Assembly (NCBI GenBank): GCA_037178855.1
Contig: JASJZC010000004.1
Coordinates: 930,001 to 994,000 of the forward strand
Length of the DNA stretch: 64,000 nucleotides
DNA from: Oscheius sp. JU75
Lineage: Eukaryota > Nematoda > Chromadorea > Rhabditida > Rhabditidae
Direction of reading: 5' to 3'
Part shown: piece by piece, positions 34,801-44,186 of the stretch
How the letters are laid out: each line of letters starts with the position of its first letter
Position numbering within the stretch: position 1 is the stretch's first letter
Made by a program: the position numbers and the translations under genes
The notes under the pieces: generated by a model
Database searches by the model: none
Told to the model about the DNA's origin: nothing
The model's input: the letters and a program-made list of their open reading frames with translations, nothing else

Positions 34801-35974
34801 AATCCACGATCTGCTCAAACATGTGCTTTACGGCCGACTGAGGAATCGGAGCAGACAGCGAGCTGGACAGCCGGCCGAGCTAGCAACAATTTCGGAAGCA
34901 CTCAGAATTATACGAATATGCGGCTCATCTGTAAGCTTATTCTTATTCAGAGATGTCCTTTTTCCCAGAGAAAATACGTGCCAAATAATCCCCAAACTGA
35001 GCTCATCTTCCCCTTGGACTTCACAACACCCTGGCTGCTGTCAGATGTCGTAATTGAGACTGTGGGCTCCGGTGGACGATTCCTCTTTGTTAATCGAACA
35101 ATCATGTCCATTTTCTCGCCATTCTTTCGCGATTATCCCTATCTGAAGGCTAAAAAGGTAGGATATTTTTTTTTTTTTAAAGTAATGAAAGTTTCAGTGG
35201 CAAGGACACTTTAGGATCCGAACGACGGAAAAATATGCTACCGTCCGAGCAGCTCTGAGAATTATTCATCACGTTCGACAGAAATGTAGGTTTTATGGTC
35301 ATTTCCAGAGACGGTAGACCTCAAGCAAGCACACGAAAAGACCGATAATAGCTCACTAGCACTACTTTAAAATGTTGATAAACATTCGTCAAAATGGGCA
35401 TTCAAACTGCACGCATGTAAACGGTGATTGCTAACTATCCAAAAAGAGCATGACCGAGCCGATATCGGCTCGGACCGCCACCAGCTCGATCCATCTTTTG
35501 ATACCGCAAATTCAACCTGGAACAATGCTCTCTTCGAAAAGCAAAATTTAAGAATGACAGGAAATTTTGTAGTTTCAGCAATACATTTCTCCCGAATGTA
35601 GTTCTTCTCGACCAGCTTTATATTCCAAGTTTTTGAGTAGAAGAAAAGGAGGTAGTCCGTGTTAGAAAACCTCGATTTAAACAGCCCTTTCCACAAAGTA
35701 TCTATTGGAAAGAATCAGCCCATTTCTAGTCGTCTCCCATCGGCTACCGACCTTGCTGCCAATCATGCTGATCCATCTACATCGCTGCGCAACCGTGCTT
35801 GATTTCCCTCTAATCATCAGCATGTGCGAGGAGCAGCTGAACGAAGCCGGCCGTGACTATCTCTCCTCAGTGCTCCGCTTTCTCGCCATGCATCTCCCGG
35901 CTCCAGAAGACCGTCTCGAGACGCTCGTTCTCGTCAAAAAGATGCTCCGCTGTTCGTCTTCCAATCACGCTTAG
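31891..35974 (+). CDS. BTB-domain protein, nematode-type
   Basis: The ATG at 31891 stands one base behind a TTCCAG acceptor. About 17 exons follow. The N-terminus is acidic and disordered ('SSEDEDDDSDSVMSIMI'). A large helical middle has 'LKRFSQVTKLPELERHRI', 'LFLGHLHNLDVCPP'-like and 'ILINWMRMKPTNSEQYPG' segments without a known domain. 'FHQYDEDFLLAMARTALQLD' with 'YRLCELQLAS' near 34570-34680 resembles the end of a BTB fold (cf. 'LLKAADYLEI..LYQLCE'). A clearer BTB domain lies near 35040-35280: 'DVVIETVGSGGRFLFVNRTI' followed by 'FSPFFRDYPY'. The last exon continues with 'LDFPLIISMCEEQLNEAG'. The stop is at 35972. BTB proteins often act as dimerisation parts or CUL3 adaptors; the partner is unknown. 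One intron holds a tRNA-like relic, and another (about 35290-35705) is unusually long. Confidence 0.72.
32926..33010 (+). repeat. tRNA-like relic in BTB-gene intron
   Basis: 'TAGCTCTCTCGATTAGCAC' fits an A-box/D-arm, and 'GGTCTGGTTCGATTCCCGC' fits a B-box/T-arm about 40 bases on. Both promoter boxes are well preserved, but the acceptor stem is not. It sits within an intron on the gene's sense strand. Confidence 0.5.
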
Positions 35975-37466
35975 CGTTTATGTACAGGTATTCTTGTTCT
36001 ATCTCTTAGAGTTTGTTTGTTTGTGATTGTTAGATAATTTTCCAATTTGTGTTTGTTTGTTTCTTCGTCTATTGTTTGACTCCGTAATAATGAAAGAGTC
36101 TATGTTCTTTTTGTAGAGTCTCGGCACTTGAGGACCACCAGTTATTACACAGCTTACACGATCCCAGAAACTTGTAAACTCTAAAAGGGAAACAGAGACT
36201 AAGTATTGGCTGCAAAGAGTCGGTAGAGATGCCTGTCATGGTCTGGAAATGGTTCATCAGTCTACTTCACTGCGAGCTGAGACCCTACTGAGTTCACCAA
36301 CAGGATAAGGGGTGGATCGATGGACAGTCTTTTCTTGTGATGACATGCTTTCCAAATTCTGGAACACATTACTTACATTGCAATAGAGACAACGGCAAAT
36401 TTCTTGCTTTCATTCTCGCCTTTCTATATCAGGCTGCAGCAGCACTTCTTCTTCCTCTTCGCCTCCTCCATCTCCTTTCTCGTCCTCCTTCTTCTTCTCT
36501 TTGCCCTCCTTCTGCTTCTTCTCCTCTTCTTCGTGTCCTCCGTCTTCTCCCGCTGTTTCCCAGCTCCTTCATACTCCTGCAGAAGGGATTTTGGCCAGTG
36601 GTAAAAACTGATCTTGATCCATTTCGGATCGATGGGCATGGTTTGCGGGAGACTTTGTCACCAGATTTCTACTTCTAGTCGTGGCAGCAGGATTACAGGC
36701 GGAACGCCTGAACTGTCAGGGAATTGGCCGTAACCTGTGAAGCCCCAAACTTGCCAAAGACTTGTCTCTCGTAGAGCTTGTTGTTTGAGACTGTAGATTT
36801 CCAATAGCTCTGCTGATCAACGTTGACAATTTGGAACAAATGTTTGGCTGACTTTAGCAGGGATGGCTGTACTATTGAGGGGAAGTCCAGATATTGTACG
36901 TCTACAGTGGAATTCAGAAGACTATGAGTCTAGCGGGTCAAAATGATTGTTTTCGTCTCATTCGGCTTTTTTTGCTCTCTTTTGATAAAATAAATATTAA
37001 TATTTCTTCTCTCCGCGGCGTCCCAACGGCTCGGCCTTTCTGGTATTGCGCATGCGGTAACTTCGAACTGCACTTGGCTAAAGGACTGCTTCGATAGGTC
37101 CTGTCACGATTGTTCTTTCGTGCCAGCCGGCTCTTCACCAAATCCCAAAATCTTTTCAGTTTCATGTTGTTTCATGCTCCCAGCAGTTTTCATGTCGTTG
37201 TCAAGAATTTTTCGAGCTGAAGCTCCATGAAATGTTTCCTAAGCTTGGCTCAAATCTCTCTTTTCGATTTCCAAGCAAATCATCACAAATTGCACGCATT
37301 TTTTCTCGTTTTCCTTCCTATGCAATGTTTTCTCACGTGTTCACAAGACTTATTCCACCGTCTAAAAACCATTGCATTATTCGGCTCTTTTCTTGTTCTT
37401 GTTCTAAAACAACCCCTTCATGCTCTTATGTTTTATTCTTTTTTTTTGTAAGAAAGGCCTTTTCAG
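35975..37466. other. Intergenic with a low-complexity tract
   Basis: Contains a pyrimidine-rich run at about 36425-36590 (CTTCTTCTCC type). No certain gene; a possible minus-strand small ORF there is listed separately. The rest shows nothing recognisable. Confidence 0.4.
36424..36639 (-). CDS. Possible small polybasic protein ending CCCSLI
   Basis: The frame starts 'MPIDPKWIKISFYHWPKSLL' and runs into a long Arg/Lys tract, ending 'KRKKKCCCSLI'. The end has the form of a CAAX box (C-S-L-I) behind extra cysteines and a polybasic stretch, as in some prenylated proteins. However, the tract is a simple GA-rich repeat open in all three frames, so this could be chance. No partner exons were found. 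Confidence 0.25.
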   Translation of the reverse strand: MPIDPKWIKISFYHWPKSLLQEYEGAGKQREKTEDTKKRRRSRRRAKRRRRRTRKEMEEAKRKKKCCCSLI

Positions 37467-37716
37467 ATGAATACCCCCTGTGAGGAGGGAAAACCCCACA
37501 TCAAGAGGATCGAAGAAGAACTTGACCTGCTGGAAGGTGAAAGATGGAACACAGCGCGTGGAACTGTTCTTATAGAGGAAATCAGGGATGCCCTAAAAGG
37601 TTACAAGCGATACATCGGCGTCCGAAGCGGTCGAGATCGTATGTTTTTTTTTTACTTATTTTAACAAAATTTTAGGTCCTAACACCCGTGGTTCTGAAGA
37701 GCCCCCGACCCCCTAG
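37467..37716 (+). CDS. Small acidic/basic protein, unknown
   Basis: The ATG at 37467 directly follows TTTTCAG. Exon 1 reads 'MNTPCEEGKPHIKRIEEELD' to 'YIGVRSGRD'. A short intron (GTATG..TTTTAG) joins it to 'RPNTRGSEEPPTP' with the stop at 37714. About 72 residues, with a helical charged middle. An AATAAA lies about 16 bp past the stop. It ends 55 bp before the Merlin-type element and may have been affected by that insertion downstream. Not recognised. Confidence 0.5.
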
Positions 37717-37761
37717 CTCTTTTTTCGTTAAATAAATTATCAGTTTTTAGACGTCTTTAAA

Positions 37762-37770
37762 GGACAGTTA
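37762..37770 (+). repeat. Left 9-bp target-site duplication of the Merlin element
   Basis: GGACAGTTA is repeated exactly at 39320-39328, immediately outside the two ends of the element. Confidence 0.75.
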
Positions 37771-37977
37771 GGGTAGATCTTAGTTATGTCCCCCACCTAT
37801 GTCAGTTTGTTCCCCCACCTGCATGATGTTTACAAGTACCTACGTGATTTCGTTTCGAAACACCAATTCGGCAATTTTCTTGGGGTTCGAAGATTTTCCT
37901 TTTTTTTCTTGTGTTTTTTGTTTCTCTTTTTGTTTTTCTCTCATATTTCTTCGATTTTTTATTGACTATTGAGTTGT

Positions 37978-38771
37978 AGGGTTTTGCAAAATGTGAGAAC
38001 CATTCCCGCATTTACGGACAGCTTCGAGACAGAAGGAGAAGTCGTCCTCGGCATGCAGCAGGCCGGTTTTCTCCACAAGAAACAAAATTGTGACAAATGC
38101 GGCGAAGAAATGTTTTTGAGACGTCGTGGAGAGTCGTACGAGGTATTTTTCCATGTTTTTCTTTTTCAAAATATCTGCCCCTAATTTCAGTGGCGCTGTA
38201 GGGTATCAAAAAGCCGTGATTGCTCTGTGAAATAGGTGAAGGCTGGGTCCTTTTTCACGCGATCTGCTCTTCCGCTGCGGAAGGCAATGCTGCTCATTCT
38301 GATGTGGAATGAGAAATTCACTAGCTCGCAGATTGCTTCCCAATTGAAAATTTCTAACAATACGGTGATGGATTGGAGAAATTTCTTGCGCGATCTTTCT
38401 ATACGGTTAGTTAGCAGCTATTGCTTTACTTTTTTGTTTCAGTATTGAGGATGGCTACCCGAAAATTGGAGTTCGAAGCTGAATCGCGTCTTTGCATCGC
38501 ACATGCAAGTTAATCATTCAGTGCAATTCGTAAAGTAGGTTTTGTTTAGTTTTTTTTTTTTAAATTTGAGATGTTTAGTATCGTGAACGGCGTTGCAGTA
38601 CATACAAACAGTATTGAATCGTTCTGGAGACGAATGAAGCAACCTTTGAAGATAAATAACGGAACAAGTGATGTCCTTCTGGCCTCCTATATCACAGAAA
38701 CAGTAGTACGCGAAAACGAGGGGGATTTCTTGGCTGCTATCTTTCGCGAAATTGTCTTATTCAAGACTTAG
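37978..38771 (+). pseudogene. Merlin-type transposase remnant
   Basis: The N-terminal part has a zinc-ribbon-like 'CDKCGEEMFLRRRGESYE' followed, after a probable intron, by 'WRCRVSKSRDCSV', an in-frame TAG (about 38234), and 'ALPLRKAMLLILMWNEKF' with 'QIASQLKISNNTVMDWRNFL', the helix-turn-helix of this family. The C-terminal part, 'NSIESFWRRMKQPLKINNGT' and 'LLASYITETVVRENEGDFLA', is the typical 'N-x-I-E-x2-W' end of ISXO2-like transposases. The DDE core between them is deleted (about 38450-38570), and stops interrupt the frame. Confidence 0.7.
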
Positions 38772-39062
38772 AATAGCAATAAAATTGTTTTATCAAAAAC
38801 TTTTTTATAATTTTTGGGCTTGTTCAAGCCTTCATATCTTTTTCCACTGCACGAGTCTTTCAGGTGAAAAAACAAAAGCCACAACTTAGTCTCATGTCAA
38901 AATAATGCAATGCCCTTGATTTTCTTTTTTTCTTTCCTTTTTTTCTTTTTAGTGTTTCTTTTTTTGCTTAGGCTTAGTGCCGCTAGAGAAAGCAAACTAA
39001 AACGCGAAACCCCCGATTTTGGGAACTAATAAGGATGATGTCTGGAAGGCCAATTTCGAAAA

Positions 39063-39310
39063 GTGGGGGGTATAAATAAGGTGGGTGGGGGGCAAAACCT
39101 TTGGGGGGCTTTACTGACTTCCGTGGGGGGCATATCTAAGATTTGTCCGGGTTTCGCATTTAAACCCCCCACTTGCCACGGTGGGGGGCAAATCTTGGAT
39201 ACCGACATCTTAGATATGCCCCCCACCAAAAACGAGGGTAGTGGGGGGCTTGACTGACAAAAGTGGGGGGTGATTCTGATAACTTACCAAAAGGTGGGGG
39301 GCATAACTGC
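39063..39310. repeat. G6-run repeats with inverted copies
   Basis: GTGGGGGG or its complement occurs about ten times here, many followed by GCATATCTAAGAT or GC-TTNACTGAC. 'GGGGGGCATATCTAAGAT' near 39125 has an inverted partner 'ATCTTAGATATGCCCCCC' near 39206. This is the right subterminal part of the Merlin element. Confidence 0.75.
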
Positions 39311-39319
39311 GATTTTTCC

Positions 39320-39328
39320 GGACAGTTA
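39320..39328 (+). repeat. Right 9-bp target-site duplication of the Merlin element
   Basis: Exact copy of GGACAGTTA at 37762. Confidence 0.75.
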
Positions 39329-39927
39329 TAGGTGGGCTTTGGGATAGATTCGGGCGTTACAGAGGCGAAAGCAAAGCAAAACAACTATAGGATAGTGATG
39401 AATGAGCGCTTGCTGCTGCGCCATGATCATGGTGTAATTGGTCTAGTGGGTTATGTCCTTTGGGACCTGGACGCTTCTCAAATCTCGTCGTGGAAGCCGC
39501 TCTCGTAGCTTTGGAGAGTTATGGGGATGCTTCCTCGAAAGATAGGTCAGTTGGGCAGGAAAGTAGAAAAATTGACAGTAATAGGTGAGGATTGGCTCAT
39601 AGGCAGAGTGAGAAATACAGAAACAGAAAGTTATAGACAGACCAAAGGCGTCCATTTCGGAGCAAGAAGAGACCCCGGATCAGAAAAGCGCCATTGTTTC
39701 CGAAAAGGCGTGGTAGACGTGAAACAGGGGTAAAAATCAATTTATATGGCAAATAGTTACAACAGTAGATTATGGGTTGGGAGGATGGCGGCGAATTTTC
39801 GAGGCCGATGATAGTCCATGTGTATAGGTATTAGGAATTGCCCGTTTAGATGTGGGCCGCCGCTGGGGGTTCCGGCGGTTCGTAGATGAGCTCCTTGACA
39901 TTCCCAAGGTCGGAGTTATAGGCACAG
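39329..39927. other. Intergenic
   Basis: A degenerate tRNA-like D-arm is visible at 39430-39455 (TGGTGTAATTGGTCTAGTGG) without a convincing T-arm. A 70-codon open frame (39521-39733, +) looks protein-like but has no recognised domain. The region 39850-39927 is open on the minus strand ('ELIYEPPEPPAAAHI') in a frame different from the gene that ends at 39928. Confidence 0.4.
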
Positions 39928-40886
39928 TCAGTGGACGAGCTGGTGTCGTCCCAGACGGAGTAGGATAAGCGCGCAGAGGCAGAGTCCTGGTCTTCGGCGT
40001 CGACAGATTTTCAGTTTGCGGACGAATAAAGCCCGATCGTGGCTGTCTAGATTTCTGAAATTTGAGAGATTATCAACGCAACGGATTCAAAATACCTGAC
40101 GAACGAGGCAACCAAATGCAATTAAAGGCCGAGGAGAGTTGTTGACAGTAATTGGCGCCCTCACATTGAGTCTGATAGCACGTGCAGGAGTAGATGTCGG
40201 GATTCGGCCTCCCTTCCCAAGACTCGAGGCCCTTGAATTGAGAGCACGGTTGAAGGCGTGCTGAGAAGGACAGGGACTTGGAAGCGGCTCCCGGACAGAG
40301 GTGGCCTTACGCTCCATGCCACGGCTTTGACGGATAGACAGCTTGGGAGGAAGAACGGGGGGTCTTGTCAAGCTACTGAAATGAATGGAAGTTAAAACTC
40401 CAGAAGTGTTTACGATGCGCGAGCCATCGATCTTGTCTGGGGTCCAGATCTCATATCCACCGATTGATCCCTCGAAATGGGCCGGGATGGAGGTCGACTT
40501 GGAGCTTTGGAAGATTGAGATTGACCGGCGACATTGCCAGGAATGCTGTCGTCGAGTTTGGCGGCTTCCTGTTCGCGTATGATCTGGCTCCTTCTCTTGA
40601 CCGGAGGCTTGTTTCCGAAAAGGGCCAGTCGAGCAAGATCTTCTGAAAATGTTTCTGTAACAAAGGAGCAAAATTTCAAGCACCCGGATCATCTTTGACA
40701 ACGAGTTGCTCCATCTGTTGAGCAACTTCTTCAACATCAGGAGGTTCCGCTGAAAGTTGTTCAAAAATACAAAATCTTAAACTTACGGAAAAAAGACTCT
40801 TCCAACTCTTCGTCTGCGCGGTTGTCATCATTGAGACTGTCGGACCACACAGGCGCTTTAACATTTTCAAATACGTCATCGGACAT
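39928..40886 (-). CDS. Basic, Pro/Ser-rich protein, unknown
   Basis: Start 'MSDDVFENVKAPVWSDSLN' at 40886. Exons join cleanly: '..ELEESFF|PEPPDVEEVAQQMEQLVVK..', 'DDPG|ETFSEDLARLALFGNKPP', '..TRSMARAS|SLTRPPVLPPKL..' and '..AFGCLVRQ|KSRQPRSGFIRP..', with the stop at 39928. The first 60 residues are acidic. The rest is basic and rich in Ser/Pro/Arg ('RPPSRPISRDQSVD', 'GRIPTSTPARAIRL'), as in many chromatin or spindle regulators with phosphorylation sites. No globular domain. The acidic-then-basic layout recalls securin-like or kinase-regulated proteins, but no diagnostic motif supports that. It lies 1 kb from the meiotic genes. Confidence 0.6.
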
Positions 40887-41269
40887 CTGCAAGAGAACAT
40901 TTATGTGAGGCCAAGAAATGAAGATGAAAAACGTTCTTTGTAGAGAATAATCTGTCTTAAACGTGCCAATAGACACGTTGGTGAAATTGCTACCAGACAA
41001 CGTCACAGAAGCAAGGTAACGCCGCAACCCCAAAAAACGAATTTTTTTTTTTTAGGAAACTTAGTAATACTTCGGCAGGCACTACTCTTCGTTCAATTTT
41101 TTGGCGCGGACTTCCCCAATTACTGTGAACAGTGTTTACTGATGTTTTCTAAGCATTTCCAAAGTTTTTTTTTATTTCTGCTATGTTTTGAGTAGTTTTT
41201 CTATCTAAGGGGTTGTTTTACACGCTGAGGTCGAGAAACATGGCTCGATACAGAAAAAAATAAGGATGA
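40887..41269. other. Intergenic with MITE end
   Basis: Near 41058-41115, 'AGTAATACTTCGGCAGGC' and 'TTCGTTCAATTTTTTGGCGC' match one end of the MITE found in the phosphatase intron. The opposite end was not found, so this copy is truncated or diverged. T-runs near 41041-41055 and 41164-41175. Confidence 0.5.
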
Positions 41270-41452
41270 TGTTGGAGACGGATAGATTACTGAAAGCGGG
41301 TTTTGAAAAGAAACGAAAACATGATCTTACCCTCTAGACGGTGTACGCAAGTAATTCTTAAGAATGCTGTTGGGAATCGCGGGAATAGCCTGAAAAGGGC
41401 GGCTCATACAAATTTGGAAGAAACACGCAAAGACATCTGATGCTGCCTCCAC
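41270..41452 (-). pseudogene. Inverted partial duplicate of the msh-5 3' end
   Basis: On the minus strand this segment repeats 47489-47671 of the MSH5 gene at roughly 85-90% identity by eye, intron sequences included ('GGAGGCAGCATCAGATGTC', 'AGCATTCTTAAGA', 'GTTTTCGTTTCTTTTCAAAA', 'TAATCTATCCGTCTCC'). Because the introns are copied, it arose by DNA duplication and not through mRNA. Confidence 0.85.
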
Positions 41453-41872
41453 AGTTGGCCACAAAGCAAAGTTGGCAAGTCTTCCTGTTTTCAAACGGTA
41501 AACAACCATTTAGGTCACAATAAGTTTGCTTGACATAACTGCGAGAAGAAAAAATTTCTGACTGAAATGAATTCAGGTTCAGGCTATTCAACGGAACACC
41601 AGCTGCGTTCATGCAACTGGTGATCCGTTCATTAGGGGCGAGTGTTTGAGAAGACTGTCAGACCGATTTGTCTGATATTAAGCAGCATACTAGCCTCAAC
41701 GATTCTACTATTTACAGCCGGTAGGGTAAGTCACGTTTCGATTTGATGATTACGAAAAATTTGGTGGTTCCGAGAATGCAGCGAGACAGTAAAAAAGTCG
41801 ACATAGCTCTGCCGTCGAAAAGGCAAGTCGGCCAAAATTTGATGTAGCAGGTGGGCTCGATGTTACCTACTT

Positions 41873-42602
41873 TTAGAAAGCAATCTTGTCTCCAGTATCT
41901 TGGTCATGTACAATGAAAGCAGCCATCACGACAATTAATACTCTGTGCAGGATGTAATCTGCCTTTATACAGGCGACGTTAGAGCTAAATCTTCTTGTTA
42001 AGCAGACGGAGACATTTGAAGGCCACCTCGGAGTTACTACAACTTTGCACGGGCGCACCCGGATTAGCTGCTGAGAGCCTTCAGAATTCTTTCGGGGTAG
42101 GTAGTAGGCGACTTTGGCAGCGAGAATCTCAGTGCTCTGACGATTCTGATTTCGGTCTTGCTGACGGCTTTTATCGTGTATGTCTGACCCAGAAAGCGCA
42201 TCATCGAGACGATATCCTTGGCTGAGAGACTCTGAAACGGTAAGAGCTAGGTGAAAGACATGCAAGCTACCGTATGACATTGGAAGTTTTTGCTGGCGAG
42301 TTGAATACAAGAGCACGCTCGAAGAGCATTCTGGCGGGAAAGATTGGCCTAGGCCTTTATCCATCCGTCGTCCTGCATGAATATCGTAGCCGCATTGTTG
42401 GAGATGAACCTAAACAGACTATAAGAATGCCTTCGCATAAATCCGTAGCCAGTCATCCCAGTAATCTGTGGAGAGGCTTCCTGCCCCTTCGTTGAAACTT
42501 CGAGCGATCGAGTTCTTGACTCTCTAAAACTATTAGCTCGTTGAATCAAGTCCGAGGTACCTTCTCCCAATGCTGCTGGTTATCGCTCGGCTTGCTAGCC
42601 AT
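41873..42602 (-). pseudogene. Cyclin-fold gene, CNTD1/COSA-1-like, damaged
   Basis: The model starts 'MASKPSDNQQHWEK' at 42602. The cyclin box is read across an intron: 'NLSRQNALRACSCIQLASK' near 42330, then 'SLSAKDIVSMMRFLGQTYTI', 'KTEIRIVRALRFSLPKSP' and 'TTYPERILK'. This follows the pattern of cyclin-box proteins and best resembles CNTD1 ('SCVQLASK', then helix, 'L..L.F.LP.PT'). Further frames 'AANPGAPVQSCSNSEVAF' and 'RVLIVVMAAFIVHDQDTGD' would continue the fold. Lesions in this reading are an in-frame TAG before 'NLSRQ' (near 42358) and a one-base shift after 'ERILK'. Either a recent pseudogene, or unrecognised splicing. CNTD1/COSA-1 marks crossover sites together with MutS-gamma, which makes the MSH5 neighbour notable. 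Confidence 0.5.
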
Positions 42603-42832
42603 TCTGCTGTGGCAAAACTTGTTAGCAGCTAACAGTATTCTACTTCTCAAACTGCCAGAATAGACAACGCAGATACATTTAGAGTAGAGGCAAGTTTACC
42701 AAACTTTATTGGCGACCCCGAGAAAAAAACAACAACTAACTTACAAATCAACTATTCCCTGTGTCATGTCTAAATGTGACAGAAGATTTAAAAAAAAAAC
42801 GGATTGAATATAGGAGTATCATTTAATGTTCA

Positions 42833-43913
42833 GGAGTCGTGTGGTCCAGCTTGAACGAACGTCCGGGGGTCGGCAAATTGTTATTCTTCAGAGGAGGAGC
42901 ATCAGCCTTCTTTCCGCGCGTCTTTCTAACCTTCGAGCCAGATTGCAACTCATCTAGAATAATATTGCTGAAACATAAAGTGACAAAACCAGACCTGGAG
43001 AACGTTTGGTGATTTTCTCTCCAATGATGATTGTCGGTTTGGTCCTCGAAGTTTCAATCGCTTCGAAGCTTTCGTTGCTGAAGCTGCCGTTGATAATCGA
43101 GGACTGGTCCATGGTCGATGTGGAGTCATTGAGCATTCTCTCTCCAACGAACTCGTCATCCAGGTATGCACTTTGAACACTGATGAATGCCTTGTGATGG
43201 GGGGTAGCTATTCCGGCAACGTTCATGGCGCGGGCTTTATTATCTAGCGTGTAGAGGGATGTCGAGCGATAGAAACCGGGCGCCTGGTATCCAGTGGGTG
43301 TTTCTGAAAATAAAGCTTTAAAAAGCCGAGAACAACGCTTACTGTCGTTGTATGTCACACGAAGTGTGGCATAGGCACCCGGATCTACAGGGAGAAGAAT
43401 GCTCCGGCACAGCTTCCGGATTTTGAGGAGGAGATTGACGGTCTGGGCTTTGACATCGGCCATTCCAGTGTACTTCAACGATACGAGTGCTTCTGCGCCA
43501 CACTTGAAGGAGCATTGGGCGTCATTTCCGTCATATGAAATTGACCAGGTGAAGACTTCCTTTGCATCATCAATATCAGAGTCGTTGGTAGAAATGACGA
43601 TAATGAATTCTTGAAGGTGGCCTTTTCCGATAGCTTCGCCAACGCCACGAAGTTTGTCGCTGAGACGTCCGCCAACCGAGTGTTTACGTTCGGGAATCCA
43701 ACAGCGGCAAGCATCGAGAAAAAATTGACAGTTAAGCATTAATGGAAAGAGCTTACTAGTGACTGCAAACTTCTTGAATGCAGCGGCTGGTAGAAGTCCT
43801 CGACTTTGAAGCAGCTGGGATGTTCCCAGCATAACTAGACGTTCCGTAAAAAGGTGAGAGTCGAGAGCCGTATCCACATTATCAGGGAAGATATTAGTAC
43901 CCTGTTTTGACAT
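42833..43913 (-). CDS. HORMA-domain meiotic chromosome-axis protein
   Basis: Start 'MSKQGTNIFPDNVDTALDS' at 43913. The HORMA domain begins at 'LFTERLVMLGTSQLLQSRGL' and includes 'GVGEAIGKGHLQEFIIVIST', 'EVFTWSISYDGND', 'GAYATLRVTYND' and, after an intron, 'KTPTGYQAPGFYRS'. The last piece matches the 'Y..VTP.DYQPPGF' signature of HORMAD1/HIM-3/HTP proteins. A Ser/Thr-rich tail ends 'FKLDHTTPEH' (stop 42833). The last exon joins through TTCTAG|ATGAG ('RSP|DELQSGSKVRKTRGKK'). These proteins assemble on meiotic chromosome axes and control pairing, synapsis and crossover formation. Which nematode paralog (HIM-3, HTP-1/2, HTP-3) cannot be decided; the single domain and short tail fit HIM-3/HTP-1 size better than HTP-3. 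Its start is 273 bp from that of MSH5. Confidence 0.85.
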
Positions 43914-44186
43914 CTATAATTTTCCAAGCGGAAACGTCTATAGAGAGAAAGAATGCAAGCTTGAAACGGTCAGGACAGACAAAACAGACGAAAACAAGTA
44001 AAAAAGGAACGAAGGATTTTAGAGATGGCGGTCAAGACGTGTCGGCGTATATAAATATATATTGTATAATGCGTTGTGCCGCCAAATTGAAATGCGAAAA
44101 CTACAATTTTTAAACGCTCCCCAACATTTCTCGCTCTTGCTGGTTCCCCTTTATACTAAACACAGAATAATAATATTCTACAGCTA
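43914..44186. promoter_or_regulatory. Bidirectional promoter region, HORMA gene and msh-5
   Basis: The two start codons face away from each other across 273 bp. The middle contains an AT-rich stretch 'TATATAAATATATATTG' near 44047 that could act as core promoter for either side. No specific operator was recognised. Confidence 0.5.

Larger units (their letters stand above)
37771..39319 (+). mobile_element. Merlin-type (IS1016-like) DNA transposon, decayed
   Basis: The 1549-bp element has imperfect inverted ends of about 28 bp, with the core AGTTATGyCCCCCACCT near both tips and GG at the outermost bases. It is flanked by the 9-bp direct repeat GGACAGTTA. Merlin elements characteristically make 8-9 bp target duplications. 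The interior carries a transposase remnant related to IS1595/IS1016-type (ISXO2-like) enzymes and a set of G-rich repeats at 39063-39300. The central catalytic part of the transposase is missing, so the copy cannot move by itself. Confidence 0.8.

Noticed and set aside
35367-35696. 109-codon minus-strand ORF inside a BTB-gene intron
   Set aside because: No recognisable domain and no start context. It may mark an old insertion but cannot be supported as a gene.
39521-39733. Possible SH3-like domain ('GEDWLIGRV')
   Set aside because: Only a few residues fit and the hallmark ALYDY and PxNY motifs are absent.
39850-39927. C-terminal exon 'PPEPPAAAHI' for the 39928-40886 gene
   Set aside because: It is in a different frame with an upstream stop, and the spliced frame of the gene already ends at 39928.
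43399-43614. Plus-strand ORF opposite the HORMA gene
   Set aside because: Shadow of the well-supported HORMA coding sequence on the other strand.
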